From positions 30,785,525 to 30,849,524 of the forward strand of contig CM057157.1 of the NCBI GenBank assembly GCA_029962745.1: DNA of 64,000 bases, given 5' to 3'. Both the position numbers and the translations under genes were made by a program. This stretch comes from Echinometra lucunter (lineage: Eukaryota; Echinodermata; Echinoidea; Camarodonta; Echinometridae). Under the pieces are notes generated by a model. It was not told where the DNA came from and did no database searches. It saw nothing but the letters and a program-made list of their open reading frames with translations. Positions 1-23,600 of this stretch are shown here, piece after piece. Positions within the stretch are counted from its first letter, which is position 1. Each line of letters begins with the position of its first letter.

Positions 1-112
1 GTGATTTTCACCAATAAAGTCTGTTTTATCTGACAATTTCTGACTAGCCTTATATACAGTATCAGATGTCAGCGCTGACAACTTGTCAGTGGACAAATGT
101 TCATGAAATGTT
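1..112. repeat. fold-back MITE fragment (GTCAGTGATTTT family), cut by the window edge
   Basis: The segment matches the interior and right half of the element at 45331-45494: a shared TGACAATTTCTGACTAGCC, then GCTGACAACTTGTCA and ATGAAATG at the end. The left half would lie outside the window. It sits in an LRRC40 intron. Confidence 0.6.
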
Positions 113-239
113 AGTACTGGTATTGTTAAAAGAGATGGGATTTCAACTTGGATTTGAAGGTGTAAACATGCAGTCATCAGGTCAACTTCAAATATCTACA
201 CGTGATACTGTTTGTTTATATCAAGGCAAAAACAATGAA

Positions 240-640
240 GCAGAATTGAGGAAAAGGAAACCCTTGAGACAAGTCAAGTTTAGAAATGTAAGAAATGAGA
301 AAGTTATGGAAGTTTGAAAAGTATCAATTTACTTTCTATGGTGATCCTCAAATTGGCAATATTGCTTCAAAATGGAAGGTTTTTGTGGAGAACTCTCCAT
401 ATGTTTTGCACACAAAGTTGCAATTTTTCTACATTATCTCTCAAGATGCAGCTTGTCTCTTTGCGAACTTAACATATGTTGTGTCAAATACGTTTTCCCA
501 TGATATATTTTGAGCTACGAAAGAGACAAACATTCCACCAAGAGCCCCAGGACAGCTCCTGGGACACCCCAACTTCATTATGAACAGCCACAGTAATCTA
601 GGCTGGTGTAAATTCAGTGACATAATGACATCATAATAGA
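240..640. repeat. interspersed repeat related to the 8.5-kb MITE
   Basis: Shares long blocks with 8560-8800, such as TTTACTTTCTA, TCAAATTGGCAAT and TTGCTTCAAAATGG, and the same order of motifs. The terminal inverted repeats seen at 8470/8878 are not visible here. It has no coding content. Confidence 0.55.
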
Positions 641-930
641 TGCAACAGTTACACTTTGAACTGCAGATCCATGGTGTAATTGGCAGTATAAAAGCATTGG
701 TGTGGCATTCTACATGTAAGAGGGCCCCAAATTTAAGCCGAAGTACGAAAACGATATCAAGTTAATGCTTGGTCATTAGGTCAACTTCATCCGTACATGT
801 ATATGTCAGGACATTCCCAGTTTGTAGTCATAGCACCAAGCCTGAATATATTCAACACATTGCTAAGAATCAAATATACAATTATTCACACAATCTGTCA
901 CGAGTATAATAATAGTGATAAATCACTTAC

Positions 931-11116
<10,186 letters not shown>

Positions 11117-11250
11117 TTTCTAATTACAGCAGTTGATTGTGAAGTTAGAAGAAGAAGAAGTTAGAAGTTCGAATCTACTAGCTAGTCTGATGATGTTTAC
11201 GTTTATCGCGCAAATGATCGCGAGCGCGTGCGGTACGATCCGTCTAACAG
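11117..11250 (-). promoter_or_regulatory. LRRC40: LRRC40 upstream/promoter region
   Basis: The stretch just upstream of the LRRC40 start codon is relatively CpG-rich (TTTATCGCGCAAATGATCGCGAGCGCG around 11200-11230, given here only as its location) in an otherwise AT-rich window. No TATA box is evident. The transcription start cannot be placed from sequence alone. Confidence 0.35.
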
Positions 11251-12711
11251 GGGGCGTGGTCAGATGAACTTGAACAAATCATTAATGTTCCTCTTTCTTG
11301 CTTGCTTTCCTCCGTTTCTTTCTTGCTATGACTTTCCTCTGGTTTTTTTTCTTTCTCCTTTCATTTCTCTGTTGTCCATTCTCTTACTTCTTGTACTTTC
11401 GTTCTTCCTCCCTTTATTTTCTGTTGAGCTTTTACTTTTAATTCCTTTTGTTCAATTCTCTTCATTCTTTTTTTAATGTCCCTTTTTTCTTTTCTTTCTT
11501 TCATTCTCTTTTAAACCAGATTTTGCAATATGAGTTTCATTTGGGGAAACTACGTGTATTCTTTTTAAATTATAAACTAAAATACATGTTAATAAATTTC
11601 CAATGCATCCTAACTTCAGCTAATCAATTAATAAAGATTATGATTTTTCTTATGTATGGCTTTTTTTTTTAATCAAAAGGATTTGGTTTCTCTTTCAGTA
11701 ATATGTCTGCAATGTCGATACCTTCATCCAATCATTAATATTCAAGGAAAAAGGATGCCTCAGTTTTATAAAGAAAACCAAGTGTATTCATGGAATCAAG
11801 TCACAGTTGAGCAACCATGGATGGAAGAAATTGCCTGCTCAGTTTGGTGTCTTCTTTAAGAGCTGTTTTTCCTTCAAATTTGTGTTTTTAAGAAAATATG
11901 TCAAGTTAAAACCTTTCAACTGAAGCAAATGGCCTTTTTTTTTAAAGATACATAAACAGAACAGTCCTGTCTTATAGGCCTGAATTCACAAAAGGAGGTA
12001 TATTTCAAGCCATGGTCTAGACTTAGTTTAAATGTCTGCTAAAACTGGCCTGTAAGTCTTTCTTTCAAATGAGAATCTACAAACTTCTCTCTCTGGGGTA
12101 TATCAGGGTATATCAGGGTATATCAGGCCTCAAAATGCAGAAGATAAAAGGGAGGAATTGGCAAAGTTATTACATGTATCTACCGTATTATACATATTAT
12201 AAATATATACTTTTACAATAACTTTCCACAGCATCTCAAACTCTCCAGTCTACCTGTAGCAATTATTAACCAATACACAATAACATGTTTCAATATCCCA
12301 TAGTTTTAATGATTCAGGATTTTACATAATATTCCATGATCACTATACATATATTGACATTTACACACCGTAATGCCGTTAGCCCTTTACATAAAAAACA
12401 TGCTCAAAGCACTTTACAGTAATAAATGAAACAGAATAATTAATTTTACATTATCATCAAAATTAATGTACTGAAAATACTATGATTGCTTTCATGAAAC
12501 CTCCAGAAATTTAACAACTCTCAAGTATCATGCCACAATATAACCAACAAAACACTCAATTTCTGCAGTAAGTAAGTTTCTTGCTGCCTTTAATGTCTTT
12601 GTCAACAATATGCAACAGTTTCATGTTATAAAAGTAAATGATTGAACAACACTGATGATCATTACCAATATCTATTCCTTTGTAACTACAAGTGTCACAT
12701 TCAAGGCAATG

Positions 12712-12972
12712 GCGTAGCTAGGATTTCATTTTTTTTTTTTGGGGGGGGGGGTAGTAGGCACACAAAGCATGCGAATTACATATTGAGTGCACGAAGCATA
12801 CTCCCTAGAAGGGAGGGTGCAGGGAAGCTCCGACATTGTTTTGTCATTGTTCCTTGTCTGCTCCCGCTCTTCCTACGTTCTCTTACCTTCTTTTCTCACT
12901 TCCGCTTTTTTTTTCTCCTTTTTTTTTGGTGGTTTTTTGGTGGCGACTGCCCCACCACCCCCTGGCTATGCA
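12712..12972. repeat. MITE-like element with GGCGTAGCTAGG termini
   Basis: The left end GGCGTAGCTAGGATTT and right end CCCCCTGGCTATGC form imperfect inverted repeats. A T-then-G tract follows the left end. No coding capacity is seen. Confidence 0.5.
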
Positions 12973-13999
12973 AGTGATAAAATAACAATAACCAAGTGAG
13001 TGAGTTCTTAAATATGAATGTAACATACAAGATGTATATTGATTATTGAAGAGAGATTTGGTTAAACATGATATGAATAGTAGTACCTGCCACATCATGT
13101 ACAAGAGAAAGGATAGCAAAATCATTTCGACTCACATTTCATGAACAGTGAAAACTCATTATAAAGAGCTTCGATATAATGAGATTTCAGGCTATAATAT
13201 TCAACGGATTAGAGTTTTTCCAACCAGTATTTAATGAAAGTAATAAATACACGTCGGCAGACAAGAGAAATTACATTACCAGTATATGGAACAAGTTCAG
13301 AAAACTTCCTTGTTCATTATTCATGAAACCATTATTAAAAGGGATTTGACTGTATCATGAAAGAGCTTCAGGAATTATCTTTTGTCCTTGATGCCTCCTG
13401 TAAAGATATATACATATCAGACCAGTTTTAGATGTATTCAAATTCATGTATGCCTTTTCCAAAATGACTACAACAGTCAAGTTTCAAAATCTTGCACACA
13501 TGATGTTACTGTTGGTGAATAAATCAAATCAAATCAGATCAAATCAAATGAAACTTAATCTATTCTTTTATCTTGTGCTCCCTTTGGATATTCTCAAGAC
13601 AAAGGATTACAGGTATTTCTTCAGATATGATCTCACTTTCCATTAAAGCTGAATCTGAGTACCGGTAAGTCAGTTTTATTACAACAGACATTTGGCAGGG
13701 ATTAAAACCTTACAATGCTACTGACTTTGACAGACATCTATCAACAATAAAACACTGGTTTTCAAGTTTTATTAATCTAGGAACAAAGTATGTGAAAATA
13801 AAAGGCTCTGATTGGCTCTCTGAGAAAAATGAGAAATTTAGCTTATGGCCAGTTGGTTGGAAAATCTGGCTTGCAATAAACAACCTAAATCATTGCATTA
13901 TTTTACTTCCTTTATTTTGATACCTATAACTTTCTTTGATATTAAACTTTACAAGTCACAATCTCTTTCTGAATTTCAAGAAGAAAGGGGAAACCTAAT

Positions 14000-14005
14000 T
14001 TTATT
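14000..14005 (-). terminator. TRAPPC13: possible TRAPPC13 polyadenylation signal
   Basis: AATAAA on the minus strand, about 560 bases after the stop codon. This is the first canonical hexamer I noticed downstream. Without transcript data it is only a candidate. Confidence 0.25.
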
Positions 14006-14567
14006 CCAAACAGACTAGATTCAACATCCGAATTTGGGCAATTATACCCACCTATGGCAGTGAAAGGATTAAGCAGGATTTTGGAGTGTAAATACAAAAA
14101 GGATAAAGGTAAGATTCCGAAAAGATATGACTGCACTATCGAATGTACACAGTGGATCACATGTACTTTCCTTGTATTTTGTAATTTCAGTAGCACGAGG
14201 GCAGCAAACATGTTTCACATGATATTAGGGAGTTTTTGCAACCAAGTATGCAACCCCTGGTTGGGCGTGTCATGTGCATGCTCAAATACGAAGAACAAAA
14301 TTTTTGCATATGAATTGCTGTCTGGCTACTCAGCTGCATCCAACATCAAGAACGGATGCAATTTTGGCCAAGATCCATTCTTGTTTTCAACAGGACGAGG
14401 AGTTCTTCGCATTTCATCATTTGAGTGTGCAAAGATTTTTGTTCTTTCGAATTTGTGCATGCGCACGCGACACACTCAACTAGCATTCGCGTCATGGTGG
14501 CGAAAACTAGGTATTTACATTATCTTTACAACATAAATACAGGTAGCTATGACTTTATGAGTACTAA

Positions 14568-14681
14568 TTAGATATTCCTGATGGCGCCATCTTGATCTGT
14601 GTAGACAAACACCTGTGCTATATCATCATGCTCGTAGGTTCTCTTCAAGTACAAGTCAAGTAATCTCATGCCGGATATACT
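14568..14681 (-). CDS. TRAPPC13: TRAPPC13 exon 13 (stop codon)
   Basis: Encodes [20 protein letters not shown] then [17 protein letters not shown] and TAA at 14568-14570. It ends at the family's usual C-terminal position. The acceptor is TTTTCAG. Confidence 0.92.
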   Translation of the reverse strand, partial: SISGMRLLDLYLKRTYEHDDIAQVFVYTDQDGAIRNI

Positions 14682-17600
14682 CTGAAAAGAGAAGAGTATT
14701 GTAAAATGGAATGAGAAATCTGTTTAAAGGGGGTACCCAATGCTGAAACAATGTTAGCTCATTTAAAAGAGTATGATTTTATTAGCAGAAAATCATCTGC
14801 CTAAAGTTTTTTAAAAAGTTGTGTTGCCAAGGAAACCCCCAAATGTGGTAAGATTTCAGGATATTTTTGACCCCTCAGCTGTGACCCGGTTTCAACTGGG
14901 TACCCGATTTTACGTCAAAATGGCGTCAAAGTGGGTACCTTGTCGCGCACTTCTAGCAAAATGCGCGCAAGGTATAATACATATTGTACAGTCTAGCGCG
15001 CGGCACAACTGCAATGCGCGAAGCTGGGTACCCACTTTGACGTCATACCTCATACTCAAATTTTTTGGTCAGCTCTTGACTTTTTATGAGAAAATTAGCC
15101 AAAATGTATTGATTTTGATTGAAAAATCATCAAATTTTTAATGTCAGTCTTCTTAGAATTCTATTCTCGATCATATATCAAAAATTTTGTTACCATTGTG
15201 TAATCACTTTAACTTTTCATGTATGTTCTCAAAACACTGCATAGTAAATGATAAGGCATTGTACCGTCGTAGCAAAATTTAGCAGGTAGTGACACAACTA
15301 GACTGCAAATGGAATGAATATTAGTGATATCTGTGCATTTAAAAGTGCAATCAATTACATGTACAATTTCTAATATTCAGCCTAATCAAAAGGATTTCTT
15401 CTACCTTTAAGCAAAAAGGAATGATTTTCAATAGTTATGCATTTAGGAATTTACTACTAACATAAAACATCTTTTGATAACAATTATTGTTAATACACCC
15501 ACACAGTGAAACTCCCTTTTAGAATTTTCCTTATAATAACTTCTATAGACATGCAGACATACTGGGTAATATTTTATGGCACATTTACATTTATTCATAT
15601 CTGTCTACCTGTAATTTCAGCTATACCTACATTTATATTTCTGTATTTTGTACAGTGTAAAATCCCCCCTTTTTAAAAAATGCATACATATCGACTCCTC
15701 TCCTTTTTAGCACGAAAAAGGCCTTACTCTATTACAATTTAAAGCCCATGCTAGGTTTTAGCTCAGTCTCAAGTTAAGTTTAAGAGTGGCAGTTAGATCA
15801 AGTCTAGGTTTTTCTTACACATAACTAATATAAGGTGTAGTTGACTAAGTAGAATAAGAGCAAAGGGTTATCAAAGCTGTACCTGTAAGCCTGGGATGGT
15901 TGGAATGAGTTGTAGTTTGATGTCCATGCTGGCGTTGGGTCCTAGCTTACCAAGTTGTTTACCAGAGATACCAAGCCATACCAGACCAGTGGTGTTGTTC
16001 AAGACTAGCTTGAGGTCCATTGTCCTCTCACTGAAACAAAGTCACATAATCATGTCATAAATAACAATGACTGCGACATAATGCCTTAAGCTGCTACAAG
16101 TTGAAAAATGTTTAGACAACCTTTCAGCTGTCTTTATTCATCTTGAGGCGAGACGTCTTCAATGGATTCAAACTCCAAACACAAGTTTTTTAAATTCAAA
16201 GAAAAATGACGGACAATTTCCTATTTCACAAACGTTTTATACATTGAATTACTAGGACACTTTAGGACTGTCTAATTCACTGTAATATATGAACCTTACT
16301 TTCATAACCAAACCAACTCCAAACCAATGCCGTTTGGGGGAATGTCAGTCTGGTGTCCGTCTGGTGTCAGTCTCAAGTAAGTCTAGTGTCAGTCTGCTGC
16401 AAGTCTGGTGCAAGTATGGTGTCAGTCTGCTGCAAGTATGGTGTCAGTGTGATGTAAGTCTGGTGTCAGTCTGGTGTCAGTCTGGCATCAGTGTAATGTC
16501 ATTCTGATGTAAGTCTGGTGTCAGCCTGTTGTAAGTCTGGTGTCAGTCTGGCGTCAGTCTGGTGCAAGTTTAGTGTAAGTCTGGTGTCATTCTGGTGTCA
16601 TTCTGGTGTCAGTCTGGTGCAAGTCTGGTGCAAGTCTTGTGCAAATCTGGTGTAAATCTGGTGTAAGTTTGGTGTCAGTGTGGTGTCATTCTGGTGTCAG
16701 TTTGATGCAAGTCTGGTGTCAGTCTGGTTTCAGTCTCATGTAAGTCTGGTGTCAGTCTGGTGCAAGTCTGGTGTAAGCATCATGTAAGTCTGGCATTAGT
16801 CTGGCATCATTCTGGTGTAAATCGTTAAGTGTGGTGTAAATTGAATAGCAATCAGGTGTAAATCTCTTATAAGTGTGGTGTAAGTCTGGCATCAGTTTGG
16901 GGGCAGTCTGGTGTAAGTGTGGGGTAAGTCTGGTGTAAGTCTGGTGTAAGTCTGGCATCAGCTTGGCATCAGTCTGTTGCAAACCCGGTGTTATTCTCAT
17001 TGGTGCAGCTAAGGTACATGTATAGGATTTAGTATTTTCCTCTTAAATCTTACCAACAGCTTGTGACTCTACATGTGAGTTGAAATGGTTTTTCTAGTGG
17101 CACACTGTCAGGTATCTGTGCAATACTCAGCTTCAGGTCTCCATAACCAGGTGCCTGTAAAACAGCAAACAGTGATGTCGATTTATATTCACAACTCATA
17201 TTTTCATGATTATGTAGCAGTCGGAAATAAATTCTACAAAAGAAAATCAATGAAAAAAAAGTTTGTTATCTATTCTTTACGCTATAATATACAATTTTCT
17301 TCTTTTCCCTGTTCAGCTACTCTATAAAACAAGTACCACACAAAATCAATCCCTTTGCAGATCCTTCTTGTTTACAATTTTGTCATAATATCATTTAAAA
17401 GATAAGATTGGTTATAAAGTTTAAAATTCATTTGAAAGATCTGCCATTATTTATTGCCTAATAGAGTGGTGGATCTAAGACTCTCATTCCTAGGGTGGGA
17501 GGAACAAGTCCAACAAAAGGTCTCAATGACAAGTTTTTGAAAAATTACATGTACTATACATATCTGCATGCAGGGGCGGCACTGCAGGGGGTGGGGGTGA

Positions 17601-20600
17601 TTTTTCAAGTGATCTGAAAAGAAATAATAAGAGGAGAAAGAAAAGAAAAAAGAGGAGGAAAAAGAAATAAAGAAAGAAGACTGGGGAAAGAGAGGGCTGG
17701 GTCATGCAACTACATAATACCCCATCCTTTTCATTTAAAATGTAAATAAACCCACCTATGGGTCATCCACCCCCCTATCAAAATACCCTGGCGCCGCCCC
17801 TGTTTGCATGATCCTGTGTGCATGCGCATGCTAGACTGGGATCTGGTAATGACTTACCATTCTCTGTAGTTGACTGGTCTGAAGACGACCCTTCTCACCC
17901 AGAGTGGTCTTCCAGACGATGTCCAGCTTACCAATGCTGGACACACCCTTGATGAGGGATGGACGGTCAGCACCGGCCTGGGTCTTAGCCTTGAGGCAAT
18001 AGAGGTACTGCCTGGTGTCCATGGGGTTTAGGTAGGTAAAGCCACCAAAGATTAGCTTCCTGCAGAGAATGAATAAAAAAGAAAGTTAGTAAACAGCAGC
18101 TCCTGCCTGAGTTTTGGCCTTTGAACAGCAGAGTAACTATCGGCTATTCATAGGATTTTGGTAGGTAAAGCCACCTAATATTGGCTTCCTGTTGAAAAGA
18201 AAAGAAAGAACAAAGTAGTAAGCACTAGAGAGATCCTTGGCTTTGCTGCAACAGGACGTCAGCCTGGTGTCTATAATTTTATTAATTTTATTTATGTATT
18301 TATTTATTCATTCATTCATTTATTTATCTATTTTTCATTCATTTATTCATTTCTGTCTCTCTTTCTTTTTTTTCTTTCTTCATTTATTCATTCATTTATT
18401 TACTTGTTTATTCATTCATTCATTTCTTCATTTCTTCATTTCTTCATTTCTTCATTTCTTCATTTCTTCATTTCTTCATTTCTTTATTTCTTCATTTCTT
18501 CATTTATATATTTATTCATTTATTCATTCATGTATTTACTTAATTACTGACTCACTTATTAAATTCATTTGATTATTTATTTAATTATTCATCTCTGATA
18601 TTCATACAGGGTGGCATATTTCACCAGTTATAGTGGTCTTCCAGGAGGCCCTGTTTGGTCAAAATGCTATTCAACAGAGAGAGATGGCACTGCAGCAATA
18701 ATAACTTTTTCTCCAAGAGCTGACATACTTCTTTGAACTGTTAAAGGGAATAGAAACTGAGAAATCATGGGGAAAGGCAGGGTGATCTCGGATGAGAGAG
18801 GGGGGATGCAGTCGGCCGATTGAGTTTCAAGAAAAGGGATAATCCATTCTAAACAACTGTGATTTATTGCCGTAAGTGTTTCAAATTTCGCGCAGTGAAA
18901 AAGCTAATAAACAGCTAATCATATGGAAAAACAATTACATGGCCAGCTCCCTGGGAGAGCCTAAGGGGTGTTACGTAATCCGCGGCGACGACGTGTCGGG
19001 GAATGGCATTGGAGTTTAATGGCTAGACTAACAAACCAGAAGTAAACTATATTTTGTATTTTGAAATGTTGGAGCATTATACAAGAGTTTCTTCGAGTGA
19101 ACACGATGAGACCTGTTAAGAGTCTAAACACTTAGAGTTATTGAGAAATGTGAGAACCCGAAGTGTATGACTAGGTTGAGTTCGGTAAACTTCATGCTGT
19201 CCTAACTTTTATTGCATTAGTCCGACGGGCTCGCATAACGGACAGATTATAGTGTACAAGTAAACAAGCCTTTTGCAAATTCGTTTTCCCCATGATTTCC
19301 CAGTTGCTGGCTGCTTTAACTGTTTACTGGTACTAGAAGAGCAGAGATTTCTGCGGGGAACATATTCTTAAACAAGGTTCACTGTGGAAGCTGGGGGGTG
19401 TTTCATAAAGCTCTTTGTAAAGTTACGAATGACTTTACGAACGACTGGAATATGGCAAGCCAAATGGGATGCCTAAAGTTTTTCCTGATGCTTTAACAAA
19501 GTGTGACTGCATTTCCAATAATCTTGATTAAATTGTGGCAAAAAATGTGCTTCTCAATGAAAATGTTGGTAAACAATAGCAATGTTAATCTATGCCTGCA
19601 TATTTCACCTTTAGCTGATGCGATTTGTAATGAATGAGAATCCCGTTTGGCTTGCCATATTCAAGTTGTTCGTAAAGTCATTCATAACTTTACGAACAGC
19701 TTTATGAAACACCCCCCCCCCCCCCCCCCCCCGATGCATTGTTTCCCATTTATATATCAATATATATATATATTTTTATATTCATATTCATATGAATCTC
19801 CAAAAAAATTCAAATTTCTTGCGAATGTTTCCCGCATTCCGCGAACAAGTGACAATGCTTCTGGACCTCTGCGCAAGTTTGGCAAACTTACAGCGCATAA
19901 ATGCGCCGTGAGCATATAAATGCGACGCATAAATGCAAATGTTGGATTTTGCCATTTTTTTCAACATTCCCATCCTCTGCAAAACGTTTGCGGGATACTT
20001 TAAGGTTTGCTCAAGGCTTTTTTGGAAGAGTGTCAAAATTGAGTCTGTGCCTGTGGGCTTACTTGGAGGAATCATCTATCTGTGTTGAGTTGAGTTCTTC
20101 TACTGTATAATCTGCTGCTGGTTCTAAAGATACCTTCTCCATACACATAGGAGATTGAGTAATGTTCTGAATCTGAGCCTCCAGGTACACTTCATCGGAC
20201 TGCAATCAAACAAAACAAAACTATCGACTATCATCAGTGGCACAGTGCAGACTTGCCGACCCTGCAAGTCAAGAAATAAGGACAAATGATTATTAACTGT
20301 CAAAATATGGGACATTCCTGAATTTCCTATACATTACTATAGAAAAGATTTTTACAAAAATAGGGATACAAGGTCATCAAGGGTGAAAATTGCTCTTTTC
20401 TGATCCCCAAAATAGGGACTAATCCTATGACATTGGGACAGTTGGCAGGTATGACAGTGAGGCTGCCATGGGAGGGGAGGTGGGAGTGCTGGCCGGGAGG
20501 ACGAGGCTTTAACCCATAGTAGTATCATGCTTCCTTTTAGTGACACTTATGCTGTATCTTGATCAGACAGAAGGCAATTACATGTTACACAGCAGTAGAA

Positions 20601-23600
20601 AGAGAAAAATTAACTGAAAAACTGAAGTCCAATTTTAATGCAATAGGTTATGCCGTTCTCTGGAAGAGCAATTTAATTCCAAATAATCATTAAAGCTGCA
20701 AGTGAATTAAAAACTGTACCATTAACAATTTTTGTGTACAAATTGGCAATATTTACATCAGATTTTGGAATTTTCATTCACATCACATAGTTTGAAAATT
20801 TTTTCATGATTTCAAACTATGTAGGAGTAGGAAAAAAAATCAATTGCTGCCAATTTGAGGAGGGAAAAATGATTACATTCACCTTTAAGAAAACTCTGTA
20901 CTGCTAAGAGTCAATACACATAAAAGATTTCTGATGGGGGATGTGGTTCTATCATTTAATTTCCTTTCTTTCTTTCTCTTTTTCTCTTGCCCCAACCTCC
21001 TTTGACTCCGACCCCTGTGGCTATATCACAATCATCTCAATTGTTAAAATGAATACAAAAGAGGATAACCCCATAAACTGATAGTGCAATACTGTGATGA
21101 AACACCCACGTCTGATATTTTTCTGCCAGCTACGACCAGAAATCTTTAAATTTTCTTCCTGATTATTAGATACATGCAATTTCTTCTGGATTATTAGAGG
21201 AAAGAAAAACTGACATTCAAATGAAAAGTACATGTAGGAGTTAATGCCCATTATTGATTTTCTGAAAGAGTCTTTACACATTTTTCTTGAATATTCAACA
21301 ACATATACATTCCATTGCAGGCACTGACAATGAACACTATTAAAAGGTACAGTGTACATGCATTTATGCACATTTGGAATGACGTTTGGTATGACATGCG
21401 AAGTCATATCTTGAAAATAATGCGCTTTGATGAAAGACTGTTCACAATACAGTATATCAACTTCCCATACATATAGCATTTTAACTCATAGCATTCACAT
21501 CACTAGCACTGGCAATAAATACGTGCAGTGTAAATTATTGTTTATATACAAGCATTATGGTGCATTCTATATTCACAAAATAGAATAAAATAAATTATAA
21601 CAATAAGTGTATTATGTTACAAAGTGTGAAGTAAAGACAGCTTTTCCATGGGATATCTGTTTTCAACTCTTCTCTAATTTTTTAAACAGCTAAGCCAATT
21701 TATAAGCTGCTTTTCCCATTCATGAAATCTGCTTAACAAAATACCAGTAGACAGAAGTGTATAGGGTGATTCATCAGTAATTTTGAATTGATTAATTTTT
21801 TCAAATCTTTTTTTTTTTTAGATCTGAGCACTGCATGCAGAGATGGATAACAGCAAATGCAAAAACCTTTTTATATTTCACCATAATTTGAATGTGATTA
21901 CTGATGATTAAAATTGATATAATATTTGAGTTGGAATGACCAATGAATGCTACAAATCAAGATTTCATTTTGTCACCAATGCTGCATTACATGCACTTGA
22001 CAGTGTCATGAGTTTACAATACAACATAACATGTACCTGTAAAAGTGAGGTATAGAATGAATATTGTAATCATTTTAAATCAATGAAATGTTTTTAAACA
22101 AGGATTAAACAATGACAGATGGAACTTGCAAAATGATAACAAAATATACAGACTATTTAAATGCGATGACATTAAAAAAGGGGAAGATCCACACTTTGGG
22201 GTAAAAAGACACTTGAATGCATTCAGTGATATTATGCTGGTGATAAAATTTGGTTTAGAAGATATTTTTTTTTAGTAAATGGGGCAAATAATGTAGATTA
22301 CAAAATAACTGATGAAAAGAAATAAATTACATCTTTGAAAAGTGAAGAAGTATGGTGTACAACATGCAGCAAATTCTGATAAAATATGAATGCTTACAGG
22401 CATATAATGTGCACACGATGCCAATGAAACAAAAACAGAAACATACCAAATAAAAAAATACAAAATAAAAACAGATGAAGCAAATGAAAGGGATTTAATA
22501 ATCAACTGTCAGCTTGAAATGAAACTTCCTCCTTTGTCTGAAATTCTGCCACAGTCTTAGACTACATGTTCATGTAAGTTTAAGGTTTTGGACCAAGTCA
22601 GTGAGGATACGGACCTCACAAACAAATACTAGTAGCATAGAGACATGAAAAACTGTTACTTTGCTCTTTGAGGATGAACATGTATATTCTACATGAAACC
22701 TAGCCTGGTTGATATTGAATAATCATTATGAAAGCAGACAAATGGCACAATATTGTCAGCTGCAGTAATGTTCGGCTTGAAAATTCAGTATTCAGACTTT
22801 TAATTGCTCCTAGTGACAAATCTTTTGTAGGCCCCTTTTTAGTAATGATATCAGAATCATGAAATCCAAACTACTACAATGCTTTAACCCACATTTAAAT
22901 ATTAGGAACTGAAAGTAAATGATTTTTAAAAAAAATTGAATTTCTGCTGAATTGTCTAATTTCTATGGGCTTAAAATGGGGGCCACTTAGTTTCTAAAGG
23001 CAAAAGGGTGATTTCCAATCATATCAGGATGAGACATGGCAATCCACATCATAATCACCTTTAATAAAGGACTTTTTTCCATGGAGCCAACAAGCTATAA
23101 ATCAAAGGTTATATGTTGCCTGTTACAATGTGCACAACTCTAGTATAGAAAGGGCTCCACACTCCAGATTGAAATGTTAAGCTCTGTAAACTTGTATTAC
23201 CCCCCTCCCCCTGTTGAAATTCTTAAATTTGGGGGTCCACATTAAAATTTAAGGTACCCAAACATATCCAGCGCCTGTCAATGTCAGGCCCATGGCACAG
23301 ACACGGTAGTAGCACAGCTTGTTTCATTCACTTTACAACAATTACATTACATTCAGGGGAGAAAATAAATATAAAATCACAATACATGAAACCACTAGAA
23401 ATAATGAAAAAAAATGATGGCAGGTACTTCAAGCTTCATAGCAAATCATAATGTGATAAATAACATATGATTTGTAACCAAACTGTTTCAAGACTTACAA
23501 CATAATCCTGAGTTTTGAGGCAAATATGTTTGGATATGAAAGAGAAATGGGTTCATGCAAACAAGAGAAAAGGGGAGAAACATAATTATGAAAAGTGAAA

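Larger units (their letters stand above)
11117..14567. other. intergenic region between LRRC40 (5' end) and TRAPPC13 (3' end)
   Basis: It holds the LRRC40 promoter side on the left and the TRAPPC13 3'UTR on the right. No conserved exon is visible. The open frames at 11228-11859 are T-rich low complexity. A repeat with ends GGCGTAGCTAGG/CCTGGCTATGC lies at about 12712-12972. A short triplication of TATCAGGGTA is at 12100-12126. Confidence 0.6.

Noticed and set aside
14054..14536. 160-codon plus-strand ORF
   Set aside because: Antisense to the TRAPPC13 3'UTR, no recognisable domain, and composition like the surrounding intergenic DNA.
16332..16990. CRISPR-like array
   Set aside because: The 11-bp units are contiguous with no spacers, and the genome is animal; it is an ordinary minisatellite.
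18120..18195. Alternative TRAPPC13 exon 10
   Set aside because: The duplicate has frame-breaking changes and lacks the CTGCAG acceptor of the real exon (it has CAACAG and then a shifted frame).
21021..21479. 152-codon minus-strand ORF in the TRAPPC13 intron
   Set aside because: No family resemblance and no splice sites in phase with TRAPPC13; likely chance.
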